The notes under the pieces are model-generated. The model was not told the DNA's origin and ran no database searches. It saw only the letters and a list, made by a program, of their open reading frames with translations. From NCBI GenBank assembly GCA_002299135.1, contig DBNM01000014.1, forward strand, positions 1-5,484: DNA of 5,484 bases, in the 5' to 3' direction. Positions 1 through 5,484 of this stretch are shown in pieces. Made by a program: the position numbers and the translations under genes. The stretch is from Candidatus Neomicrothrix sp. UBA672. GTDB lineage: Bacteria > Actinomycetota > Acidimicrobiia > Acidimicrobiales > MedAcidi-G1. Within the stretch, counting starts at the first letter, position 1. Each line of letters opens with the position of its first letter.

Positions 1-1279
1 TAGTCGGCGCTGCAGTAGTCGTAGTAGTTGGAGGTGGTGGAACAAACCTTCCTCTAAATGGCCCCGAAATCTCGTATGTGACTCCGGCATTGTAGTGATC
101 GCCATCGGCATATGCAGGAACAACTTCAATAGCCTGTTTGTTTGATGGGCCTCTTTGCGAACTGAAATAAAGGCGATCTCTATTTGGGTTGAAGCACGGT
201 CCTGTCATTTCGGACCCTTCGTGTGCTAGGTCGGCAAGACGACAAAATGGTGCGACTTCTCCTTCAGGGCTTATAACCACAAGTTCCATATTCCCACCGT
301 CTTCAGCTACAAATAGATCACCTGAGCCTTCTTCCACAGTGACGTTGTCAACTCCAGTTAACGGTTGCCTGTCATCGATACCATCCCAAATCAATTCATA
401 TCTCTGATTCCTAAGATCAACACTGTGGATTCGGTTATTACCTTTTGTAGCAAACCAAATCCATCCATTGTGGTACCAAATTCCTTCACCTCCATCTGTG
501 ATAAAGGCCCCAGGAATTTGTTCTTCAGTGGGAACAGAAGCACCAGAAGGATCATCTATTCTTTCCCATGTAACATTTTCGCCGTCTGATACAAGCATGG
601 CTTCTAGAATTCCACTGGAAAGATCCGGATATGTATCCGGAGTGAACCTGTAAAGTAAACCATTATTTTTGTCCTGAGTTAGATACAACTTTTCATCTAC
701 TGGATCGACGGCGACAGCCTCATGGGCAAAATACCCCATCGCATCTCTAGCAATTGCAGGATTTTTTCCAGTCGGATCACATTCCCAGACTTTGCCCCAT
801 AACGGAGGGAAAAACCCTTCTTCACATGAAAGCCACGTACCCCAAGGAGTTGGACCGCCGGCGCAGTTGGAATGACTACCTTCCAAAATTGGGAAGGCGT
901 CAATTATTTCAGCGTCTTTATTGAAATGTATGGAAGAGACTCCTCCATGTCCTTCAAAACCTGTCATAAAATTAAAGACTTCACTGTTGCATGCGTAGTA
1001 CCATCCACCATCTCCGTCAGGGAAAGTCGATGCACCATCTGGAAAGATGTGCCATTGATGAGATGTGTTTGGAACCAAATCTCCAGAAGTGGCGATAATT
1101 CTAGAAGTGAAACCTTCTGGAAGAATTATTCCATTGGCATCTGGTTGAATTCCTTCTAGCGAGCCATAAGGTCCAACTCCCGGCTCTGCGGCAGACACAG
1201 CAGCCATATCTAAAGTCGAAATCATCCCAACTCCTGCTGCACCTATTAGTCCATTTCTTAAGAACTGTCTACGATCCAT
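1..1279 (-). CDS. PhoX-like (DUF839) secreted protein, Tat signal, 3'-partial
   Basis: The frame is open for 426 codons from an ATG at 1279 to the window edge; the stop is outside. Residues 3-7 (RRQFL) form a twin-arginine motif, followed by a hydrophobic stretch at 10-21 and a plausible cleavage site after A30 (VSA|AE), so export of a folded, probably metal-bound protein is likely. PhoX/DUF839 blocks are visible: YYACNSE at 94-100, NCAGGPTPWGTWLSCEE at 138-154 with cysteines 139 and 152, HEAVAVDP at 186-193, and EGSEMTGPCFNPNRDRLYF at 354-372. Characterised PhoX enzymes are Ca/Fe-dependent phosphatases or phosphodiesterases, but many DUF839 members are untested, so the substrate is unknown. 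Residues 414-422 are Pro4-Thr5, probably a surface linker before a further segment or the C-terminus. An in-frame ATG at 1306 would add nine residues (MRLSVSVRT). Neither start has a good Shine-Dalgarno; 1279 gives the more typical Tat n-region. The gene starts 60 bases after meaB. Confidence 0.86.
   Translation of the reverse strand, partial: MDRRQFLRNGLIGAAGVGMISTLDMAAVSAAEPGVGPYGSLEGIQPDANGIILPEGFTSRIIATSGDLVPNTSHQWHIFPDGASTFPDGDGGWYYACNSEVFNFMTGFEGHGGVSSIHFNKDAEIIDAFPILEGSHSNCAGGPTPWGTWLSCEEGFFPPLWGKVWECDPTGKNPAIARDAMGYFAHEAVAVDPVDEKLYLTQDKNNGLLYRFTPDTYPDLSSGILEAMLVSDGENVTWERIDDPSGASVPTEEQIPGAFITDGGEGIWYHNGWIWFATKGNNRIHSVDLRNQRYELIWDGIDDRQPLTGVDNVTVEEGSGDLFVAEDGGNMELVVISPEGEVAPFCRLADLAHEGSEMTGPCFNPNRDRLYFSSQRGPSNKQAIEVVPAYADGDHYNAGVTYEISGPFRGRFVPPPPTTTTTAAPT
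14..40 (-). other. Pro/Thr low-complexity linker coding stretch
   Basis: Nine consecutive codons in the PhoX-like frame encode four prolines (CCA/CCT) and then five threonines (ACT/ACG), followed by Ala-Ala-Pro-Thr at the window edge. Such runs are usually flexible linkers of exported proteins and are common in actinobacterial secreted proteins. Whether a further domain, a wall anchor or a stop follows cannot be seen. Confidence 0.7.
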
Positions 1280-1339
1280 GGTACGAACACTAACGCTCAA
1301 TCTCATTTCAAAGAAATTGGACTCTTCTATTTTGAGTGA
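1280..1339 (-). other. Short meaB to PhoX-like gene spacer, no clear terminator or promoter
   Basis: This is the only gap between genes. It is AT-rich, with a 13-base inverted repeat (ATTTC-TTT-GAAAT on the minus strand, 1305-1317) too weak to call a terminator and lacking a U-tract. I find no convincing -35/-10 pair, Pho-box-like repeat or Shine-Dalgarno. Co-transcription with the mut operon is possible but unproven; a promoter inside the end of meaB cannot be excluded. Confidence 0.4.
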
Positions 1340-2320
1340 TTAGTTTTTTCGGAATATCTCAAGCAATCTTTCAGCTGCAGCTGTAGCGCTGATTTTCCCC
1401 TCTAGGACTGTCTTTTCTAATTGCGGAACTTGTTCAGTTACAGAAGGATGATCATGCAAATCTGAAGATAAACGCTCTTCTACTATTGACCACATCCACT
1501 TCAGTTTTTGGATTTTTCTACGTTCTGCCCACTCCCCACTATTTTCAAGAATTTTTTTATGATCTTTAATTTTCTCCCATACTTCATCAAGACCTTCTCC
1601 TGTTAATGAACTGCAGTTAACTACTGGAGGCATCCAGTTGGAAGTCGCTGGTTGTGTGAGCCTAAGAGCTGAAATATAATCCTTGGCTGCTTCAAAAGCT
1701 TTGGATTGATTTTCACCATCCGTTTTATTAACAGCAATCATGTCAGCCAGTTCCAAAACTCCCTTTTTGATTCCTTGTAGTTCATCTCCTGCTCCAGGAA
1801 GCATCAAAACCAAAAAAATGTCTACCATTTCAGCTACGACAGTTTCTGATTGACCTATACCAACTGTCTCCACCATTACTATGTCGTAACCTGCAGACTC
1901 AAGCAGAGCCATGGATTCCCTTGTTGTTCTAGTTACACCGCCTAAAGTTCCTGAACTGGGTGAGGGTCTCACAAAAGCACTGGGATCATTCGCTAAACGA
2001 GTCATTCTAGTTTTATCGCCTAAAATGCTTCCACCACTAACAGTACTAGTCGGGTCGACAGCTAAAACTGCCACTTTATGTCCGGATTCTATAAGTTTGC
2101 TTCCCATCGCTTCGATAAATGTGCTTTTACCGACGCCGGGGACACCAGTAATTCCTATTCGGTGGGCTTCACCGGTTTTTGAAGAAATCTGAGCTAAGAG
2201 ACTTTCAACTACTTCTCGATCATCTGATCTGCTGGACTCAACTAAAGTAAGAGCCTTTCCAAGAGATGTTCGATCTCCCTGTAAAACCCCTTTAACCAGT
2301 TCGTCTAGATCAACCTTCAC
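1340..2320 (-). CDS. meaB: Methylmalonyl-CoA mutase-associated GTPase MeaB (ArgK/G3E family)
   Basis: This is a complete 326-residue cytoplasmic P-loop GTPase, the normal length for MeaB/ArgK. The start is GTG at 2320, supported by the family-typical N-terminus (LDELVKGVLQGDR at 5-17) and by overlap with the mutB stop. Visible motifs are the Walker A GVPGVGKST at 59-67, VDPTS at 88-92, SGGSILGDKTRM at 95-106 (switch region), RPSPSSGTLGGV at 118-129, ETVGIGQSE at 151-159, the G4 motif NKTD at 198-201 and the G5-like SSLTGEG at 237-243. A helical C-terminal arm at about 260-326 matches the part that mediates dimerisation in the family. MeaB proteins bind methylmalonyl-CoA mutase, gate adenosylcobalamin loading by GTP hydrolysis and protect the enzyme from inactivation. 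Position directly after mutB makes this role much more likely than the old ArgK name (arginine transport kinase) or a hydrogenase or urease G3E role. All GTP-binding motifs look intact. The stop is TAA at 1340-1342. Confidence 0.96.
   Translation of the reverse strand: MKVDLDELVKGVLQGDRTSLGKALTLVESSRSDDREVVESLLAQISSKTGEAHRIGITGVPGVGKSTFIEAMGSKLIESGHKVAVLAVDPTSTVSGGSILGDKTRMTRLANDPSAFVRPSPSSGTLGGVTRTTRESMALLESAGYDIVMVETVGIGQSETVVAEMVDIFLVLMLPGAGDELQGIKKGVLELADMIAVNKTDGENQSKAFEAAKDYISALRLTQPATSNWMPPVVNCSSLTGEGLDEVWEKIKDHKKILENSGEWAERRKIQKLKWMWSIVEERLSSDLHDHPSVTEQVPQLEKTVLEGKISATAAAERLLEIFRKN
2317..2320 (-). other. 4-base mutB/meaB stop-start overlap (GTGA)
   Basis: The minus strand reads GTGA here: TGA ends mutB and GTG starts meaB in another frame. 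This is a classic translational-coupling arrangement. Only a weak purine stretch (AGAGAAA) lies upstream, within mutB, so termination-reinitiation probably contributes to meaB translation. This is an inference from layout. Confidence 0.85.
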
Positions 2321-4473
2321 GACAATTTCTCTAAAAGTTCAAGAGCGGCTTCAGCAATAACTGTTCCAGAAGGGAACACCGCTGCAACTCCAGCGTTTTC
2401 AAGTGCGTCAAAATCATCTGGAGGTATCACTCCCCCTACAACAATAGAGATGTCTCCGCGTCCTAAAGATTCAAGTTCTTCTTTCAACTGTGGAACCAGA
2501 GTTAAGTGGCCTGCGGCTAAAGAACTTACACCTACAACATGCACGTCATTTTCAACTGCCTGCATCGCAGTCTCAGAAGGTGTTGCAAACAAGGGTCCTA
2601 TATCAACATCAAAACCTAAATCTGCGAAAGCAGTGGCTATTACTTTTTGGCCACGGTCATGACCATCCTGTCCAATTTTTGCAACAAGAATCCTAGGACG
2701 TCTTCCAGAGTCAGTTTCAAACTTGTCAGCGCGATCTCTAACAGTCTGAACGGCTTCATTGTCACCTACTTCACTGCTAAATACTCCTGAAATTGTTCTT
2801 ACCTCCGCTCTATGGCGTCCAAAAATCTTTTCAAGCGCATCGCTTATTTCCCCGACCGTAGCTCGCGCTCGTGCAGCTTTCACCGATGCAGCTAATAAGT
2901 TTTGATTTTTTTCCGCAGCTTTTGTCAACTCTTCAAGAGCGATCTGACACTGTTTTTGATCACGTGTGGCTTTCAGTTCTTCAAGCTGAGCAATTTGTGA
3001 TGATCTAACTTCAGCGTTGTCGACTCTAAGAACATTTACTAATGACTCTGTCTCAGGACGGTATCTATTTACTCCTATGACTGACTGCTGTCCAGAGTCA
3101 ATACGGGCTTGGGTTCTTGCAGCCGCTTCTTCGATTCGTAATTTTGGTATTCCAGCTTCGATCGCTTTTGCCATGCCGCCTGAATTTTCGATCTCATCAA
3201 TGTGTTCCATTGCTTTTTCTGCGAGATCATTCGTGAGTCGTTCCATGTAGTAGCTTCCACCCCAAGGGTCGATAACTCTGCATGAATCAGTTTCTTCTTG
3301 AAGAAAGACTTGGGTGTCGCGTGCGATTTTTGCCGAGAAATCTGTTGGTAAAGCTAGAGCCTCATCGAACGAATTTGTGTGAAGTGATTGTGTGTGACCT
3401 TGGGTTGCAGCCATGGCTTCTATACACGTCCTAATAACATTGTTATAAGGGTCTTGAGCTGTGAGGCTCCAACCAGATGTCTGGCAATGTGTTCTAAGTG
3501 ATAGAGAACGTTCATCTTTTGGTTCGAACTGTGACATCAACCTTGCCCAGATAAGGCGGGCTGCTCTCATTTTGGCTACTTCCATGAAAAAATTCATTCC
3601 GATTCCCCAAAAGAAACTTATTCTTGGAGAAAATGAATCTACATCTAAACCTGCTTCTAGACCTGCTCTTACATATTCGATTCCGTCTGCCAAGGTGTAA
3701 GCCAACTCTAAATCTGCTGTTGCTCCAGCTTCCTGCATGTGATAACCAGAAACAGAAATGCTGTTGAATCGAGGCATTTCCGCACTTGTATAAGCGAAGA
3801 TGTCAGAAATTATTCTCATCGATGGCTCCGGTGGGTATATGTAGGTATTTCGAACCATGAATTCTTTGAGAATGTCATTTTGGATCGTGCCAGTTAAAGC
3901 TTTCGCTGGCACTCCCTGCTCTTCAGCTGCGACGATATACAAAGCCATTATTGGTAATACAGCACCGTTCATCGTCATTGAAACACTCATTTTGTCGAGT
4001 GGTATTCCGTCAAATAGCTTTTGCATATCCAAGATGGAATCAATCGCTACTCCTGCCATTCCTACATCCCCTGCTACTCGGGGGTGATCGCTGTCATACC
4101 CTCGGTGAGTTGCTAGGTCAAATGCAACAGAAATTCCTCTTTGACCATCTTCAAGATTTCTTCGATAGAAAGCATTTGATTCTTCTGCTGTTGAAAATCC
4201 GCCATATTGTCGAATTGTCCATGGTCTGGTTTTATACATTGTTGCATGAGGACCTCTCAAAAAGGGAGCTAGTCCTGGCCATCCATTCAGAAAATCTAAA
4301 CTCTCTATATCTTTATGGGTGTAACAGTCATTGATCTTGATTTTTTCAGCTGTTTCCCATAGATCACCGTCATTTTGATCTGAATTGTTCGATTCAAGTT
4401 TTTCGATTACGTCACTACTCACGTCTGCAGTCTGATCGAATTCGATGTTAGAAAAATTAGGGATTTTAGTCAT
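2317..4473 (-). CDS. mutB: Methylmalonyl-CoA mutase large (catalytic) subunit
   Basis: This complete 718-residue protein is the usual length of the catalytic subunit (EC 5.4.99.2), which rearranges (R)-methylmalonyl-CoA to succinyl-CoA using adenosylcobalamin. The N-terminal arm (1-70) interacts with the small subunit in known structures. The TIM-barrel substrate domain spans about 70-420, a linker about 420-585, and the C-terminal Rossmann-like B12 domain about 590-718. Relative to the Propionibacterium enzyme (numbering offset +1), the substrate-contact residues are kept: Tyr90 (RPWTIRQY), Gln198 (TIQND), Arg208 (FMVRNTY) and His245 (SGYHMQEAG). The Tyr/Arg pair indicates methylmalonyl-CoA rather than isobutyryl-CoA specificity. 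The B12 motif DGHDRG at 603-608 supplies the lower axial ligand His605, followed by VGVSSLAAGH at 647-656 and VVGGVIP at 678-684. The ATG at 4473 lies inside the end of mutA. The stop is TGA at 2317-2319, overlapping meaB. No damaged motif is seen. Confidence 0.98.
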   Translation of the reverse strand: MTKIPNFSNIEFDQTADVSSDVIEKLESNNSDQNDGDLWETAEKIKINDCYTHKDIESLDFLNGWPGLAPFLRGPHATMYKTRPWTIRQYGGFSTAEESNAFYRRNLEDGQRGISVAFDLATHRGYDSDHPRVAGDVGMAGVAIDSILDMQKLFDGIPLDKMSVSMTMNGAVLPIMALYIVAAEEQGVPAKALTGTIQNDILKEFMVRNTYIYPPEPSMRIISDIFAYTSAEMPRFNSISVSGYHMQEAGATADLELAYTLADGIEYVRAGLEAGLDVDSFSPRISFFWGIGMNFFMEVAKMRAARLIWARLMSQFEPKDERSLSLRTHCQTSGWSLTAQDPYNNVIRTCIEAMAATQGHTQSLHTNSFDEALALPTDFSAKIARDTQVFLQEETDSCRVIDPWGGSYYMERLTNDLAEKAMEHIDEIENSGGMAKAIEAGIPKLRIEEAAARTQARIDSGQQSVIGVNRYRPETESLVNVLRVDNAEVRSSQIAQLEELKATRDQKQCQIALEELTKAAEKNQNLLAASVKAARARATVGEISDALEKIFGRHRAEVRTISGVFSSEVGDNEAVQTVRDRADKFETDSGRRPRILVAKIGQDGHDRGQKVIATAFADLGFDVDIGPLFATPSETAMQAVENDVHVVGVSSLAAGHLTLVPQLKEELESLGRGDISIVVGGVIPPDDFDALENAGVAAVFPSGTVIAEAALELLEKLS
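4466..4473 (-). other. 8-base mutA/mutB overlap (ATGACTAA)
   Basis: On the minus strand ATGACTAA holds both the mutB start (ATG ACT AA.) and the last codons of mutA (..CAT GAC TAA). The genes therefore overlap by 8 bases, and equimolar subunit synthesis through translational coupling is plausible. An AGG lies about a dozen bases upstream of the ATG and could be a weak ribosome site. Confidence 0.85.
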
Positions 4474-5484
4474 GACTAGAACCTGGAATTTTTAACAATT
4501 CCTGAACTTTTTGTTCATTTTTAAGAACTTCTACGATGCCTCCTGAAGATTCAATCTGCTGAAAAGTTTCCCAAGATTTCTGGGCTAATTGTTCTGTAAG
4601 ATTCTCAACAAACCAAGACCCTCCGGCAGGATCAACAACGCGACCTATGTGACTTTCTTCCGCGAGTAGAAGTTGGGTATTTCGTGCGATACGTCTTTTT
4701 GACTCTCCTCCAGAAATTTCATCTGAGAGAGAAAATGGAATGACAGTTATTGCCTCCGCTCCGCCTATTCCTGCCGCAAATGCTGCAACTGTTGCATTAA
4801 ATGAATTAAACCAAGGATCTTTTTTGTCCATTGCCTTATTGGAAATAACAGCATGTTGGATTTGTGTTTGGTTCTCTGTTGTTGCTCCGCATTCTTTTGT
4901 TATCTGTGCCCATAAACGTCTAGCTGCTCTAAATTTGGCAATAGTCATGAACTGATCACTGTTTGAAGAATAAGTGAAATACATGTTTTGTATAACCGTT
5001 TCAATTTCTAATTCTGTTTTTTCGAGTTCCCGTAAATAGTGGACTGCCACGGATAATGAATATGCGAGTTCAGCTGAAGTTGATCCATCAAGTTCTGGAT
5101 AGAAACTGCTATCGATATCTATAACCTTCGCAAACCCACTTCTGTCTATGAAATCAGGAACCTCTGACAATTCACTGTTATGGTCGCTTTTGGTTCCTTT
5201 TTGTAGAGATGCTCCTATGGGGTCTATTCCTAATCCGCCATGACGATCGGACTTTTCTATATCACGCTGATCCCATAGCTCGATCATCCATTTTGCAATC
5301 TCTGGACCCTTCACTTGTGGTTTAAACCAAATACTCGTCATATTTAAAAAGACGTCTTCGAGAGCCTTATCTAAATCGTTAATAGACTCAATTCCAATTT
5401 TTTCAGAATCAAAAAATAATGATGTTGAACCATTTAGAAGTTCATTCAACGCAGATTTATTCGCCAATTCGGGATTTGAATCAT
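4466..5484 (-). CDS. mutA: Methylmalonyl-CoA mutase small subunit, 5'-partial, short C-terminus
   Basis: 338 complete codons are visible, and the frame stays open to the window edge. Upstream of the TTG codon at 5465-5467 the frame continues (Asp-Ser-Asn-Pro-Glu), and the visible N-terminus aligns with an internal part of the family (SALNELLNGSTSLFF resembles the usual 'L..G..SLW' region), so the true start is almost certainly outside. Family blocks, numbered from the first complete codon, are GIDPIGA at 85-91, ELAYSLSVAVHYLREL at 138-153, DQFMTIAKFRAARRLWA at 176-192, GIGGAEAITVIPF at 238-250, and RNTQLLLAEESHIGR plus VVDPAGGSWFVE across 267-293. The protein ends about 45 residues after this last block, without the linker and degenerate B12-like domain found in long small subunits (about 600 residues or more). 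Small subunits lack catalytic and cobalamin-binding residues and stabilise MutB as a heterodimer. The stop is TAA at 4466-4468, inside mutB. Confidence 0.93.
   Translation of the reverse strand, partial: DSNPELANKSALNELLNGSTSLFFDSEKIGIESINDLDKALEDVFLNMTSIWFKPQVKGPEIAKWMIELWDQRDIEKSDRHGGLGIDPIGASLQKGTKSDHNSELSEVPDFIDRSGFAKVIDIDSSFYPELDGSTSAELAYSLSVAVHYLRELEKTELEIETVIQNMYFTYSSNSDQFMTIAKFRAARRLWAQITKECGATTENQTQIQHAVISNKAMDKKDPWFNSFNATVAAFAAGIGGAEAITVIPFSLSDEISGGESKRRIARNTQLLLAEESHIGRVVDPAGGSWFVENLTEQLAQKSWETFQQIESSGGIVEVLKNEQKVQELLKIPGSSHD

Noticed and set aside
624..641. Perfect 8-bp inverted repeat with 2-base loop (tccggata-tg-tatccgga)
   Set aside because: It lies inside the PhoX-like coding frame and comes from two nearby Pro-Asp codon pairs (CCG GAT ... 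CCG GAT), each nearly self-complementary. No sign that it is an operator or terminator.
697..903. Minus-strand 68-codon open frame
   Set aside because: It is an out-of-frame reading of the same strand as the PhoX-like gene, which is open and motif-rich through this whole stretch.
872..1159. Plus-strand 95-codon open frame
   Set aside because: It is antisense to the continuous PhoX-like frame, which carries clear family motifs; no ribosome site or recognisable protein.
1305..1317. Inverted repeat in the meaB/PhoX-like spacer as a possible terminator
   Set aside because: The stem is five mostly A-T pairs with a three-base loop and has no T-tract after it; too weak to terminate.
1340..2320. 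Hydrogenase/urease maturation GTPase (HypB/UreG) or arginine-transport kinase identity
   Set aside because: There is no His-rich metal-binding segment, the motifs RPSPSSGTLGGV and ETVGIGQSE fit MeaB, and the gene overlaps mutB.
3291..3306. 7-bp palindrome (tttcttc-tt-gaagaaa)
   Set aside because: It is within mutB and explained by the Phe-Leu-Gln-Glu-Glu codons of a conserved family segment.
3951..4334. Plus-strand 127-codon open frame
   Set aside because: It lies wholly antisense to the strongly conserved mutB barrel region, and its translation is low-complexity with no family resemblance; a shadow frame.
5465..5467. TTG as the start codon of mutA
   Set aside because: The frame is open upstream to the window edge and the N-terminal region of the family is missing; the codon is most likely an internal leucine.

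Overview
The window is one co-directional block on the minus strand of a bacterial chromosome. Read from right to left, it carries methylmalonyl-CoA mutase small subunit (mutA, 5' end outside the window), large subunit (mutB), the mutase-chaperone GTPase (meaB/ArgK type), and then a secreted PhoX/DUF839-family protein whose 3' end lies outside the window. Coding density is nearly complete. The only gap is about 60 bases (1280-1339), and I see no convincing plus-strand gene.

The three mut genes form a tight, apparently translationally coupled operon. The mutA stop overlaps the mutB start by 8 bases, and the mutB stop overlaps a GTG start of meaB by 4 bases. MutB and MutA would form the adenosylcobalamin-dependent heterodimer that converts (R)-methylmalonyl-CoA to succinyl-CoA. 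This is the last step in using propionyl-CoA from odd-chain fatty acids, branched amino acids or propionate. MeaB would load, gate and protect the mutase cofactor. No epimerase, propionyl-CoA carboxylase or cobalamin adenosyltransferase gene is visible here.

The fourth gene has a clear Tat-type signal peptide and the conserved blocks of the PhoX-like (DUF839) family. Its visible part ends in a Pro4-Thr5 stretch running off the window edge. It follows meaB with no recognisable terminator, so read-through from the mut operon is possible, but no functional link is evident.

Organism (inference): MutB resembles the actinobacterial (Propionibacterium-type) enzyme from its N-terminus onward, and Pro/Thr linkers on secreted proteins are common in Actinobacteria, notably Acidimicrobiia. 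Base composition, judged by eye on sampled lines, is only about 40-50% GC. A low-to-mid-GC, possibly aquatic, actinobacterium fits, but the window alone cannot settle this.

I see no mobile element, CRISPR array, RNA gene or clearly new system. The most notable points are the short MutA, which ends right after its barrel domain with no B12-like domain, and the PhoX-like gene placed directly behind the mut operon.
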